Assembly: GCA_964602055.1 (NCBI GenBank)
Contig: CAZRPU010000003.1
Location: 1 to 64,000, forward strand
From: JACPLA01 sp964602055
Lineage (GTDB): Bacteria > Bacteroidota > Ignavibacteria > UBA10030
Direction: 5' to 3'
DNA: 64,000 bases
The notes under the pieces are model-generated. The model saw only the letters and a program-made list of their open reading frames with translations. It was not told the DNA's origin and made no database searches. Both the position numbers and the translations under genes were made by a program. This document shows, piece by piece, positions 41,212 to 50,758 of this stretch; position 1 is the stretch's first letter; each line of letters begins with the position of its first letter.

Positions 41212-43232
41212 CGAGTGTGCTCGTCAATCCAATCAAGCACAGTCTTGTACCATAATTCCGCATTCGCAGGCTTCATCACCCAATGGCCTTCGTCCGGAAA
41301 ATACAGCATTTTCGATTTCACGCCCCGCCGCTGGAGCGCAGTGAACAGCTGAAATCCTTCACTGATGTCCACACGGTAATCCAACTGCCCGTGCACAACG
41401 AGTGTGGGTGTTTTGAAGTTAGCGGCTGCATTCAAGGGCGACCATTGTTCGTAGAGGTCTGCTTTTTCATAGGGGGTTCCGCCAAACTCCCACTCGGGGA
41501 ACCACAGCTCCTCCGTTGTTCCATACATGCTCTTCGGATTAAAGACGCCGTCGTGGGATACAATGCTTCTGAAGCGATCGGTATGACCCGCCATCCAGTT
41601 CATCATGTACCCGCCATAGGAGGCTCCGGCGGCGGCAATCCTCTTGCCGTCGATAAAAGGAAATTTTTTGAGCGCTTCATCAAGCCCGTTCATCAGATCA
41701 ACGTACACCCGGCCTCCCCAATCCCGGCTTATCTCATCTGTGAACTTTTGGCCATACCCGGTGCTCCCCCGCGGGTTGACCATCAGCACCACATAACCGC
41801 GGGATGCAAACATCTGAGCACTCCAGCGATAATGGAACTGATCTCCCCACTGACCTTGAGGGCCGCCGTGCACCAGATAGATCAAGGGATATTTCCTGGC
41901 CGCATTGAACCCCGGAGGCCTCACGATCCACCCATGTACCCGGGCTCCCTCCGCTCCGGAGAACCAAAAGTCTTCAAGTGGATTCATGTCGAGGCCCGCG
42001 ACCCTGTCTGCATTGATTCTGGTGAGTTGCTTCAGGTTCTTGCCGTTTGCATCCATGCTGAACAGTTCTGCGGGCGTGTTGATGGATTCTTTGATGAAGA
42101 CAATGGATTTCCCGTCAGGCGTCAGGCGGAATGAGTGATTGTATCCTTTACTGATGATAGTTTCGACGTTTCGCGTAGCGACCGAGATTCTGAAAATCGA
42201 GACATTTCCCTTGTCATCTGCGCTGAAATAGAGACTTTTGCTGTCTGAAGTCCATCGAACGTCGTCGACGCTGTAATCGAACGATTCCGTCAGATTGATA
42301 TGCTTGCCGCTTGACCGGTCGAACAGAACCAGCTGACGACGATCGGCCTCGAATCCTGCTCTATCCATCTTGCGATACGCTATGTATTTGCCGTCGGGCG
42401 AATAGAGGGGTTGACTGTCATTTGCCGGGTTATCGGTAATGCGTGTGGTCTGGCCTCCTCCCGCGGGGACAATGAACAAATCGTTGTTGGTGCTTGTGGC
42501 CACCTGTTGATCCGTATTACGTGTGAAGACCACTTCCCTTCCGTCCGGCGAAAAGTCATAATCCCACCGGCCTCCCAGGTCAATCGGAGGTGTGTCAAAG
42601 TCTCCCGGCGTTATGTCGGTTACCTTTCCTCCCGCCGAGGGCATGACGAAGACATGGCTGCGTTTTCCGTCTTTCCAGTAGTTCCAAACTCTATAAGGCA
42701 GCCGATCAAATACCTTCGCCTGTATTTTGCTTTTTGCCAGTTCTGCATTACGCAATTCATTGCATTCGTCGGTATCGCAATCGGGAAAAACGTCCGATGT
42801 GAAAGCGATATGCCGGCCATCGGGCGAGAGGATCATTCCGGAAGCCTCCGTGGAAAGCGAAGAGACTTTCTTCGCCTCGCCGCCGTTCACCGGAATGGTC
42901 CACACCTGCGACTCGCCATCGCGCGAGGAGACAAACATGAGGGAAGGCCCGTCGGGCATCCATCGGGGATTGTTGTTTGCCCGCGCTGAGTTCGTCAGTT
43001 GGCGGAGAGAAGAGCCATCCATCGAAACAAGGTAGATATTACTATTGGAAGAGTTTTCCTTCTTCTTGTAATAGGTCACAACGAATGCGATGGTCTTGCC
43101 GTTCGGCGCCACTTGTGGATCGCTCACTCTCCCCATCCCGATCAGATCGTCGAACGTGATCGGCCTCTTTTGCTGGGCACTCGCTGAAAGTCCTGTAATG
43201 CATATGATGAAACACATCAGATATGTTTTCAT
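41208..43232 (-). CDS. Secreted S9-family peptidase (prolyl oligopeptidase/acylaminoacyl type)
   Basis: A 674-residue exported peptidase (signal FIICITGLSASAQ). A WD40-like beta-propeller (ISFNDLIGM-type start, repeats such as DGRHIAFTSDVFPD and SPDGREVVFTR) precedes the alpha/beta hydrolase: GPQGQWGDQFHYRWS, catalytic serine in GASYGGYMMNW, Asp in VHGQLDYRVDIS and His in FPDEGHWVM. ATG 43232 with GGAGG five bases upstream is the start. It probably degrades peptides entering the periplasm or at the cell surface. The secreted phosphodiesterase follows with a four-base overlap. Confidence 0.92.
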   Translation of the reverse strand: MKTYLMCFIICITGLSASAQQKRPITFDDLIGMGRVSDPQVAPNGKTIAFVVTYYKKKENSSNSNIYLVSMDGSSLRQLTNSARANNNPRWMPDGPSLMFVSSRDGESQVWTIPVNGGEAKKVSSLSTEASGMILSPDGRHIAFTSDVFPDCDTDECNELRNAELAKSKIQAKVFDRLPYRVWNYWKDGKRSHVFVMPSAGGKVTDITPGDFDTPPIDLGGRWDYDFSPDGREVVFTRNTDQQVATSTNNDLFIVPAGGGQTTRITDNPANDSQPLYSPDGKYIAYRKMDRAGFEADRRQLVLFDRSSGKHINLTESFDYSVDDVRWTSDSKSLYFSADDKGNVSIFRISVATRNVETIISKGYNHSFRLTPDGKSIVFIKESINTPAELFSMDANGKNLKQLTRINADRVAGLDMNPLEDFWFSGAEGARVHGWIVRPPGFNAARKYPLIYLVHGGPQGQWGDQFHYRWSAQMFASRGYVVLMVNPRGSTGYGQKFTDEISRDWGGRVYVDLMNGLDEALKKFPFIDGKRIAAAGASYGGYMMNWMAGHTDRFRSIVSHDGVFNPKSMYGTTEELWFPEWEFGGTPYEKADLYEQWSPLNAAANFKTPTLVVHGQLDYRVDISEGFQLFTALQRRGVKSKMLYFPDEGHWVMKPANAELWYKTVLDWIDEHTR

Positions 43233-43260
43233 GGAACCTCCGTCGTTCAAAATATTCGGG

Positions 43261-43509
43261 CTATGATGCTGCAGATTGCTGCGCCGGCTCGCCCTCGGTA
43301 TAGGAAACCGTTCTCAGCATGGGACGAAACCGTTCGGGAATGCTCTCCCAGGCATGGTCCCAACACTGCGAGTTGGAAAGGAACCAGCTTGCAAGTGTAT
43401 TTCCGTTATCGCTTTTCCACCTGTCCCAAAACCCGTCGCCGGGCCTGTCAATGGACCAAACGAAAGGCCTTCCACACTTCTGACATACCGACTCCCTGAC
43501 AAATGCCAT
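43261..43509 (-). CDS. Small zinc-ribbon-like protein, unknown
   Basis: An 82-residue protein with a single Cys pair CQKCGRPF near its start and a second possible ligand region (SQCWDHAWE). The remainder is Trp-rich (WSIDRPGDGFWDRW). ATG 43509 with AAGGAG seven bases upstream is a strong start. No family is recognised and there is no signal peptide; a nucleic-acid or protein-binding zinc module is possible but unproven. It lies between the CBM20 esterase and the S9 peptidase. Confidence 0.7.
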   Translation of the reverse strand: MAFVRESVCQKCGRPFVWSIDRPGDGFWDRWKSDNGNTLASWFLSNSQCWDHAWESIPERFRPMLRTVSYTEGEPAQQSAAS

Positions 43510-43520
43510 ATGCACACTCC

Positions 43521-44705
43521 TTATCGATGTGTTCCGAAAAGAAAGATGAGCGGCCTCCACACTCGCCCGGCCCATGCCCGTTCGTTGTGGGTTGCTCCCT
43601 CATCAAGGAAGTATTCAAAATCCCGTCCCGCCTTATATCCCTGTTCCGTGAGGATTCTTGCCATCGTTTCAGAACCCAGCCTGAGGCGATCTTCGAGGTC
43701 GAGAGTTCCGCAATCGAGATAGACCCGGATATCCTTTCGGCCACCTTTGAACTCCTTTACTTCTCTGAGAATCTTGTCGTGATCAACCAGAAAAGCGCTT
43801 GAAAGACAGCCCGCCTTGGAAAAAACCTCGGGGTGCCACCAGGTGAACAGGAAGGAAATCAGCCCCCCCATGGACGATCCCATCACCGCGGTGTTCTCCC
43901 GGTCAGGCTTGGTTCTGTAGGTCTTATCAATAAGCGGCTTGACCACGCCAATAACAAACGCGGCGTAGCTGCGTCCCAATGGGGTATCGGAATACTCCGG
44001 AGACCGATCAGGCGAATTCGACATGCCGACAATGATAATCTCCTCCATCGCCTTCGCGCGGATGAGGCTGTCCGAGACTTCGTCCATGTGCCAATCATAG
44101 CCGATAAAGGAGGTTGACGGATCGATGATATTCTGCCCGTCATGCATATAGAGGACGGGATAGCGGCGTTCGGGCTCTTTCTCATACGACGGAGGGAGCC
44201 AGACGATCAGGTCGCGCTTGTAGTTGAGACCCTCGCCGGCAAGATCCCGGTGGTAACGAACCGACCCGACAATCCCTCCGCCTGCTGGTTGTTCGGAGTC
44301 CTGCCAGGAAAAGGGTCGAATGACAATGGATGTATCTGCCGAGGCGATCCAACGCACGTTATCCGGAACTTCGCCTTTCCGATAGATCGCCTGTTTGTTC
44401 CAGGTTCCGCGCGTGATCTTCAACTCCACTACCGTATTGCGCGGAACATGAAATTGATATGTCCAGAGAGAATCGTTCGTTCGCACTAATTTCACGCTTC
44501 CAGGCTGCCAGTTCCCAAGCTCGGGCAAATTCCCGGCGATATAGAGCTGATCTGCTGCCGGTGTTGACGACGGAGCCACGACGGTGACACTCACGTTCAT
44601 GCTCTGTGCACAGGATTGAAAGATCGGAACAATGAACAGGACTATCGCCAGGAATATGGACTCCCGTCGATTTCTTGATACCCGACAACGGTTGTACAGC
44701 ATCAT
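43521..44705 (-). CDS. Secreted esterase with N-terminal CBM20 domain
   Basis: A 394-residue exported protein (signal IVLFIVPIFQSCAQ). Residues 35-125 form a CBM20 starch-binding-like domain (VTVVAPSSTPAADQLYIAGN, LPELGNWQPGSVKL, FHVPRNTVVELKITRG). The rest is an alpha/beta hydrolase of the Esterase-D/IroE group: PVLYMHDGQNIIDP (oxyanion region), nucleophile in VMGSSMGGLISF, Asp in DCGTLD and His in DEGATHNERAW. Such fusions act on polysaccharide-bound esters or on siderophore-like esters; substrate open. It overlaps the receiver/PEP-synthase gene by four bases. Confidence 0.85.
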   Translation of the reverse strand: MMLYNRCRVSRNRRESIFLAIVLFIVPIFQSCAQSMNVSVTVVAPSSTPAADQLYIAGNLPELGNWQPGSVKLVRTNDSLWTYQFHVPRNTVVELKITRGTWNKQAIYRKGEVPDNVRWIASADTSIVIRPFSWQDSEQPAGGGIVGSVRYHRDLAGEGLNYKRDLIVWLPPSYEKEPERRYPVLYMHDGQNIIDPSTSFIGYDWHMDEVSDSLIRAKAMEEIIIVGMSNSPDRSPEYSDTPLGRSYAAFVIGVVKPLIDKTYRTKPDRENTAVMGSSMGGLISFLFTWWHPEVFSKAGCLSSAFLVDHDKILREVKEFKGGRKDIRVYLDCGTLDLEDRLRLGSETMARILTEQGYKAGRDFEYFLDEGATHNERAWAGRVWRPLIFLFGTHR

Positions 44706-47700
44706 TCATCCTCCGGCTTCAGAATAACGCCCTTATTTTCCTGACCATTCATTTTCACCACGATCGGCTTCTTGAAGCGCACGTGACGAACAAATGGCCC
44801 CTGTTCGAGTGGTTCGCGACTGAGGAGCCATTCCCAGTCGAGAAAATCTTCGTCGTTTTTCGAGTTGATGGTGAAATACCCGACCATGAATGAAGTGATA
44901 TTCTGAAAGAAATGCGATCCCTGTGAGGGCGCAACATCCATATCCCTCAGGCTGGCTTCGACAATCACCCTGGCCCCGGAGATCTGATCCCACTTGACCG
45001 GAATGCCAAGCCACGGATCCAGAGTTCCCCACCGACCCGTCCCAATGAGGAGATACTGGCGGCCTTCGGCTATAAGCTTCTCATTCAGCTGCATCACCTC
45101 TTTTGCTACTTCCTTGGTCTTCGAACGGTCAAAGCGGTCGATATCGACGACGACAACATCTTCCACATCTTTGACAATGCCGTGGCCCAGCACATGGCTG
45201 CTGACACAGATTGCTTTCTCTGTTTCCGTGGCTTCGATATTGAACTGCTCGATTTCTCGGCTCAGCACGAGTGGCCGCATCTGAAGGAGGCCAAACTCGG
45301 CGCGCTCATGGGCACGGAGAGATACGGCAAACTCGATTTCGACCGGGTTCCCCATTCCCCACGATCCTTTCTTGAGGAGGAGCTCGAGGATCCCGGGAAG
45401 GGGAAACATTTTATGACGGAGAATCGGAGCAAACGTCACAATCCTCACACCGTCCCGCGAAAGTCCGTCATAAATGGCATCGTTCTCTTTCGAATAGGTC
45501 GACCCGACCGGGTGGAGCGTACCGTCCCGTTCCGCTGTCTCAAGGTCGAATGGTTTCAGGAGCTCATCCGTCGTTTCGGCATGCCGGAGCGGTGAATCAT
45601 TCATGTCGAGAGCGTAGAATATTTTTTGATTGTTCTGGAGCGCCTGGGTGGGGGCAGAGAACTGGATGAGGTGCTGCGGATACTTCGGAGAGAACCGTAC
45701 GGTTATTCCCCCGTCGACAATAATCTTCCCAAGCCCCAATGCAGCAGAAACAATTCCGTCAGCCGGAGTTTGCGGAGGAAGGGGATAAAAATTGTAGGAC
45801 TTTGCGACCCCCGAGAAGTGAGGATAGAAACGGTGCTCATGCTGCTGGCCAACCATGCGCTGAATAATGACAGCCATCTTTTCTTCTTCAAGGCGGTACG
45901 AAGTGGCCTTGATGTAGTCCTTGGGACCTTGATAGAACGTCGAGGCATACACTCTTTTGATAGTCGCTATCAGTTCCTGAAGCCTTACCCCCTTGTCCGG
46001 ATTGTTATTCGGAATCATGTACGTGGCATAAACACCGGCAAAAGGATGATACTGGGAATCTTCAAGCAGGCTCGAAGACCGGACGGCGAGAGGAACACGG
46101 ACAATATCAAGATAGGCACTCAGTTGTTCCACGACTCCCGGCGGAAACTTGTCGGCCTGCAAGAATCTCGTGGTGATCTCGAGATCGTCCGTTCCGTTGA
46201 GGGCAATTCCACGGAGATTGTTTTCCTCGATAAACTGATCGAACACGGACGTACCGACAATGACCCCTGGGGGCACACTGATCCGGACCCCCTCAAACAC
46301 ATCCTTCATGCCATAGCTGTTGATGAGCTCATTGACAAATGCGAGGCCGCGCGCCTTGCCTCCCAGCGATCCGCCGCCGATGCGGGCCATATCGCTCGCA
46401 GGATCGAACGAATCCTTTGAAAAATCAATAATAACACCTTGCCCGCGGGCCTTGCGGTATTCCTTGAGCGAACGTATCAGATCCTGCCGCAGCTCCTCAA
46501 CCGATCCATAGTCGCTGACTTTGCGTGGACGAAGCTGATATGCAAGCCAAAACTCGGTGCGCGCCTTGAGCCATCGCGAAAAATGGTTCCGTTCGGCGTG
46601 ATATTCAATGCTCTCCTCCGGGACATAGCGGAGCTGTTCTTCGAGCGTTTTCAGGTTGCTTGCCCTGGCTACTTCCTCCCCGCCGAGCGTCCGAAAAACA
46701 AAATCTCCGAAACTGAAATATGCCGTCATATAGTTGCGCAATTCCAGCAAAAGGGTCGGGGAATCTTTGAGGGCGAATGAGGCACCCAGATCGTTCGCCG
46801 CCTGCCGATATTCGCTGGTTGTCGACTGGAGAAGAATGGGAATGTCGGAGTAATGCGCCTTGACCTCTTTGGCGAACAGAAGTCCGGCTTTTGGTTCAGC
46901 AACTCCGTTCTTGGGAAAGTCGATGTCGGAAATCACGCCCAGAATGTGATCCTCATATTTGAGGAAGTACTCCATTGCTTCTTCATAAGTTTTGCAAAGA
47001 AGGATCTTCGGGCGCGCCCTCATGCGGAGATACCGATGGGTCAGGTTGATTCCCTCTTGAATCAGCCGCTGCGATTGGTTCAGCACTTCAGAATAGATGA
47101 TGGGAAGGTAGGAAGAGTAATAGCGGACGTTGTCTTCGATGAGGATAATCGATTGCACGCCAACAGAGCGAGTATCATGCTCAACATTCATCCGATCTTC
47201 CAAATGCTTGATAATGGCAATAATGAGACGGAAATCGCCCTGCCAGATGAATACTCCGTCGAACATGGAAATATCATGATACGTCAGGAGATCCTTCAGT
47301 TCGCGATTATCATATGCCAAAAGGACAACGGGGATATCGAGGCCGGCCTCGCGGACCATTTGGACCAGCCGGAGGGATGTCATGTCTTCAATATGGAGCG
47401 TGGTGATAATGAGGTCAAACCGTCGCTCTTCCTGCGCAAGTTCAATTGCTTCCCGGCCGCTCGAGACACGGGTCAATTCGGGAGAATGGCTCAGCTGAAG
47501 GCCCTGATACTCATTGAGGATCAACTCGTAGAGGCGTCCATCCTCTTCAAAAAGGTAAAGATCGTACATGCTCGAAACCAACAACACATCACGGATTCTT
47601 TTCCGCATCAGATTCTGGAATCCGGGGAAACGGGTTCCTTCATCCTGTTCGATGCCGAAAGAATGAACTCCGCGTGGTACGTTGTTGTTTATCATCGGAT

Positions 47701-47713
47701 CTTTCATTCGCAT
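44702..47713 (-). CDS. Receiver-domain / PEP-synthase ATP-binding hybrid protein
   Basis: A 1003-residue protein. Residues 40-175 resemble a response-regulator receiver but lack the phosphorylatable Asp (FDLIITTLHIEDM). Residues 187-330 form a second receiver with the acidic pair (ILIEDN, 193-194), a phospho-acceptor Asp at 263 (GVISDIDFP), Thr/Ser (LLQSTTS) and the invariant Lys316 (SFALKDS). From about 445 the ATP-grasp domain of pyruvate phosphate dikinase/PEP synthase follows (GGGSLGGKARGLAF; VRSSSLLEDSQYHPFAGVYA). The phospho-histidine and PEP-binding domains are absent, so it is not a PEP synthase. I begin at ATG 47713; an earlier GTG lies inside the gdhA terminator. The esterase gene follows with a four-base overlap. 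Confidence 0.85.
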   Translation of the reverse strand: MRMKDPMINNNVPRGVHSFGIEQDEGTRFPGFQNLMRKRIRDVLLVSSMYDLYLFEEDGRLYELILNEYQGLQLSHSPELTRVSSGREAIELAQEERRFDLIITTLHIEDMTSLRLVQMVREAGLDIPVVLLAYDNRELKDLLTYHDISMFDGVFIWQGDFRLIIAIIKHLEDRMNVEHDTRSVGVQSIILIEDNVRYYSSYLPIIYSEVLNQSQRLIQEGINLTHRYLRMRARPKILLCKTYEEAMEYFLKYEDHILGVISDIDFPKNGVAEPKAGLLFAKEVKAHYSDIPILLQSTTSEYRQAANDLGASFALKDSPTLLLELRNYMTAYFSFGDFVFRTLGGEEVARASNLKTLEEQLRYVPEESIEYHAERNHFSRWLKARTEFWLAYQLRPRKVSDYGSVEELRQDLIRSLKEYRKARGQGVIIDFSKDSFDPASDMARIGGGSLGGKARGLAFVNELINSYGMKDVFEGVRISVPPGVIVGTSVFDQFIEENNLRGIALNGTDDLEITTRFLQADKFPPGVVEQLSAYLDIVRVPLAVRSSSLLEDSQYHPFAGVYATYMIPNNNPDKGVRLQELIATIKRVYASTFYQGPKDYIKATSYRLEEEKMAVIIQRMVGQQHEHRFYPHFSGVAKSYNFYPLPPQTPADGIVSAALGLGKIIVDGGITVRFSPKYPQHLIQFSAPTQALQNNQKIFYALDMNDSPLRHAETTDELLKPFDLETAERDGTLHPVGSTYSKENDAIYDGLSRDGVRIVTFAPILRHKMFPLPGILELLLKKGSWGMGNPVEIEFAVSLRAHERAEFGLLQMRPLVLSREIEQFNIEATETEKAICVSSHVLGHGIVKDVEDVVVVDIDRFDRSKTKEVAKEVMQLNEKLIAEGRQYLLIGTGRWGTLDPWLGIPVKWDQISGARVIVEASLRDMDVAPSQGSHFFQNITSFMVGYFTINSKNDEDFLDWEWLLSREPLEQGPFVRHVRFKKPIVVKMNGQENKGVILKPEDE

Positions 47714-47726
47714 GGATAATAACAAA

Positions 47727-47752
47727 ATCGGAGTGGATTGCTCCACTCCGAT
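47727..47752 (-). terminator. Rho-independent terminator of gdhA
   Basis: An 11-bp perfect stem, ATCGGAGTGGA (47727-47737 on plus) with TCCACTCCGAT (47742-47752), four-base loop, followed on the minus strand by TTTTGTTATT. It lies 22 bases after the gdhA stop and only 14 bases before the next start codon. Confidence 0.85.
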
Positions 47753-47774
47753 TCGATGAACGAGAAGCCTCAGC

Positions 47775-49136
47775 CTAGACGAGACCCTGATCGATCATGG
47801 CATCGGCGACCTTCAGGAATCCGCCGATATTCGCGCCGTTCACATAGTTCCCCGGCGTGCCGAACCTTTCGGCGACGTCGACGCACGTCTTGTGAATGCT
47901 CTTCATGATCATATGCAGGCGGGTATCAACTTCCTCCCGCGTCCAGGAATACCTCATGCTGTTCTGGGCCATTTCCAGACCGGATGTCGCAACTCCGCCG
48001 GCATTGGCGGCTTTACCCGGACCGTACAGGATCTTGGCATCGAGGAACACATTGACCCCGTCGATGGTCGTGGGCATGTTTGCGCCTTCGGCCACGACGT
48101 AGACCCCGTTCTTGACCAGATTCTGGGCATCCTTGCCGTTGATTTCGTTTTGCGTCGCACTTGGAAAAGCACATTGAGCCTTATGACTCCAAAGGGGATT
48201 GTGGTCCATTTTGGAATCGAGTGCGGTAAACGTGGCTCCCTTGAACTTCTCAGTGTATTCCTTGATGCGGCCACGCCGGACATTCTTCAGATCCATCACG
48301 AAATCGAGCTTCTTCTTGTCGATCCCCTCCGGGTCATAGATGTATCCATTGGAGTCGGAGAGTGTGACGGGTTTCGCTCCCAGCTGCAGCAGCTTCTCCA
48401 CGGTGTACTGAGCCACATTGCCGCTGCCGGAAACGAGGCAGGTTTTGCCCTGGAGAGTCTCACCGCGGGTTCCAAGCATTTCTGCGGCAAAATAGACTGC
48501 ACCGTAACCTGTCGCCTCAGGCCGAATCAGAGACCCTCCCCAGTTCAGCCCTTTGCCCGTCAAAACGCCGGTGAATTCATTTCGGAGCTTCTTATATTGG
48601 CCAAACATGTAGCCGATTTCACGTCCGCCGACCCCGATATCTCCGGCCGGCACATCAGTGTTGGACCCAATGTGCCTGTAAAGTTCGCTCATGAAGCTCT
48701 GACAAAATCTCATCACTTCATTGTCGCTCTTTCCTTTTGGATCGAAATCAGAACCGCCTTTTCCGCCGCCCATGGGCAGAGTGGTGAGACTGTTCTTGAA
48801 CACCTGCTCAAAGGCAAGAAACTTCAGAATCCCGATGTTGACCGAGGGGTGAAACCGCAGGCCACCCTTGTACGGCCCGATGGCGCTGTTCATCTCTATC
48901 CGGAAGCCCCTGTTGACCTGTACTTGCCCTTGATCATCCATCCAGGGAACGCGAAACATGATCACGCGCTCAGGTTCTGCTACGCGCTCGAGAATCTTTG
49001 CCGACCGATATTCAGGATAGCGCTCGAGAACAAGGCTCAGCGACTCGACCACTTCCTGAACGGCCTGAAGGAATTCGGGTTCATTCGGGTTTTTGGACTT
49101 CACGTGCATCATGAAGTCTTTGGCATAATCAGACAT
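47775..49136 (-). CDS. gdhA: NADP-type glutamate dehydrogenase
   Basis: A 453-residue hexameric-type glutamate dehydrogenase. The substrate domain shows GPYKGGLRFHPSVN (about 88-101), the catalytic lysine in LPMGGGKGGSDFDPKGKSD, and PAGDIGVGGREIGYM; the nucleotide domain has the fingerprint VSGSGNVAQYTVEKL. Length and the KGGSDFDPKGKSDNEV stretch match the E. coli-like NADP-dependent group, so assimilation of ammonium is the likely role. A Shine-Dalgarno AAGGAG lies ahead of the ATG. A second, different GDH follows in the opposite coordinate direction at 49242, and a strong terminator closes this gene. Confidence 0.95.
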   Translation of the reverse strand: MSDYAKDFMMHVKSKNPNEPEFLQAVQEVVESLSLVLERYPEYRSAKILERVAEPERVIMFRVPWMDDQGQVQVNRGFRIEMNSAIGPYKGGLRFHPSVNIGILKFLAFEQVFKNSLTTLPMGGGKGGSDFDPKGKSDNEVMRFCQSFMSELYRHIGSNTDVPAGDIGVGGREIGYMFGQYKKLRNEFTGVLTGKGLNWGGSLIRPEATGYGAVYFAAEMLGTRGETLQGKTCLVSGSGNVAQYTVEKLLQLGAKPVTLSDSNGYIYDPEGIDKKKLDFVMDLKNVRRGRIKEYTEKFKGATFTALDSKMDHNPLWSHKAQCAFPSATQNEINGKDAQNLVKNGVYVVAEGANMPTTIDGVNVFLDAKILYGPGKAANAGGVATSGLEMAQNSMRYSWTREEVDTRLHMIMKSIHKTCVDVAERFGTPGNYVNGANIGGFLKVADAMIDQGLV

Positions 49137-49241
49137 AACATTTCTCCTTGAGAAAAGGACACCGCAATAGCCCGTCAGGGCCTGAATGTCCCTTGAGGTT
49201 CATGTGAAGGTGTTGATTTGAGAGGCACTGCTGCAACAAAC

Positions 49242-50657
49242 CTAGGGGAAAATTCCCAATTCCATGTATGATGTAGCGATCTTGTTGATTGAATCGATAA
49301 ATGCGGCGGTTCGGAGATCAATGCCTTTGACGCTCTTCCAGATCTTCCGGACTTCATGGTGGGCGTTGATCATGGTGTCTTCGAGGCCCGAGTTGACCAG
49401 ATCTTCCTCATCAGGGCCCTTCACAAGATTGGCTCTTTGAGAATCCGAAAGAGATTTTCCTGTGGCTTTCTCGATAACGTCAAACACCTGCCCCATCGAC
49501 CGTTCTGTAAAGCGCCGGCCCATACGGCCCATCCGAACGTGCTGCAGGTTTTTCAACCATTCGAAATAGGAGACTGTCACGCCTCCGGCATTGAGGTACA
49601 TGTCCGGCAAGATCATAATTCCCTTTTTCACGAGAATCCCTTCGCCGCTCGCCGTGATGGGGCCGTTTGCCGCTTCTCCGATGATCTTTGCCTTAATCTT
49701 CGGCGCATTGTCGCCGTTGATCTGGTTTTCCAACGCGGCAGGAACCAGGATATCGCACTCCAGTTCAAGAGCATCTTTGCTGTTCGGGATATTCGTTGCA
49801 CCGGGAAAGCTGAGAATAGACCGTGTCTCGGTTCTGTGCTTGACCACGGCATCGATGTCAAGTCCCTGTGGATTGTAGATGGCGCCCTCATATTCAGCCA
49901 GTCCAACGATAACAGCTCCTCCCTCCTGAAGAAATTTCGCCGCATGATACCCCACGTTCCCCAACCCTTGAACGACAACCTTCTTCCCCTCAAGCCCCTT
50001 GCTGAGGCCGAGTCCTTTCATGTCTTCCGCAATGTCGCAGGCCTCCCGTATGCCGAAATAGACCCCCCGCCCCGTTGCTTCCTTCCGGCCGCGGATCCCG
50101 CCCTGGCTGACCGGCTTGCCCGTCACGCAGGCCGCCGCGTCGATACTGTCGGGCGTCAACGCCTGATACGTATCCATGATCCATGCCATTTCACGAGCAC
50201 CAGTCCCATAGTCGGGAGCCGGAACATCGATGCCGGGTCCGATGAACTTCTTTTTGACAAGCTCGGCGGTATAACGGCGTGTAATCCGCTGCAGCTCGAC
50301 GCTCGTGTACTTCTTCGGATCGATCTTAACGCCCCCTTTCGCACCGCCAAAAGGAACATCAACAATTGCACACTTGTAGGTCATCAGCGCAGCCAAGGCC
50401 TTGACCTCATCCTCCGTGACCTCCTCGCTGTATCGGATCCCTCCTTTGGTCGGGAGCTTGTGCTGGCTGTGCTCCACTCTCCAGGCAGAGACCACCTCGT
50501 ACGTTTCTCCCACTTGAATGGGGAATTGAAAATGATAGATGCTGTTGCACACCTTGATCTGGTCGAGAAGCCCCTTGGGATGTTCCGTGTATGCGGCTGC
50601 ACGATCAAAGTTGCTGCAAACAGTGTCAAAGAAACTGACGTGAGATGCCTGCGGCAT
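49242..50657 (-). CDS. Glu/Leu/Phe/Val dehydrogenase family enzyme (second glutamate dehydrogenase)
   Basis: A 471-residue amino-acid dehydrogenase of the other GDH subgroup: RVEHSQHKLPTKGGIRYSEE, catalytic Lys in CAIVDVPFGGAKGGVKIDP, PAPDYGTGAREMAWI, and NAD-domain VVQGLGNVGYHAAKFL. This pattern is shared by many NAD-dependent or dual GDHs. ATG 50657 with AAGGAG five bases upstream is the true start; the open frame reaches 80 codons further. Together with gdhA it may separate catabolic and anabolic glutamate flux. The 105 bases between the two genes show no terminator. Confidence 0.92.
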   Translation of the reverse strand: MPQASHVSFFDTVCSNFDRAAAYTEHPKGLLDQIKVCNSIYHFQFPIQVGETYEVVSAWRVEHSQHKLPTKGGIRYSEEVTEDEVKALAALMTYKCAIVDVPFGGAKGGVKIDPKKYTSVELQRITRRYTAELVKKKFIGPGIDVPAPDYGTGAREMAWIMDTYQALTPDSIDAAACVTGKPVSQGGIRGRKEATGRGVYFGIREACDIAEDMKGLGLSKGLEGKKVVVQGLGNVGYHAAKFLQEGGAVIVGLAEYEGAIYNPQGLDIDAVVKHRTETRSILSFPGATNIPNSKDALELECDILVPAALENQINGDNAPKIKAKIIGEAANGPITASGEGILVKKGIMILPDMYLNAGGVTVSYFEWLKNLQHVRMGRMGRRFTERSMGQVFDVIEKATGKSLSDSQRANLVKGPDEEDLVNSGLEDTMINAHHEVRKIWKSVKGIDLRTAAFIDSINKIATSYMELGIFP

Positions 50658-50758
50658 CGGGGCTCCTTGCGAAGTTTGAGAGAGGAACGGGGGAATGTAC
50701 TCCCTCAAATATAGAATGATTTCGTTATCAGAACAAGAAATGGACCAAAAAAAAGGGC

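Noticed and set aside
43233..43250. Start of the S9 peptidase at 43250
   Set aside because: GGAGG is placed five bases before the ATG at 43232, directly ahead of the signal peptide.
47714..47746. GTG start at 47746 for the receiver/ATP-grasp protein
   Set aside because: It would lie within the gdhA terminator hairpin and has no Shine-Dalgarno sequence; ATG 47713 or 47707 is more likely.
47892..50714. Long plus-strand open frames opposite both glutamate dehydrogenases
   Set aside because: Both are antisense shadows with no family similarity; the GDH frames carry all conserved motifs.
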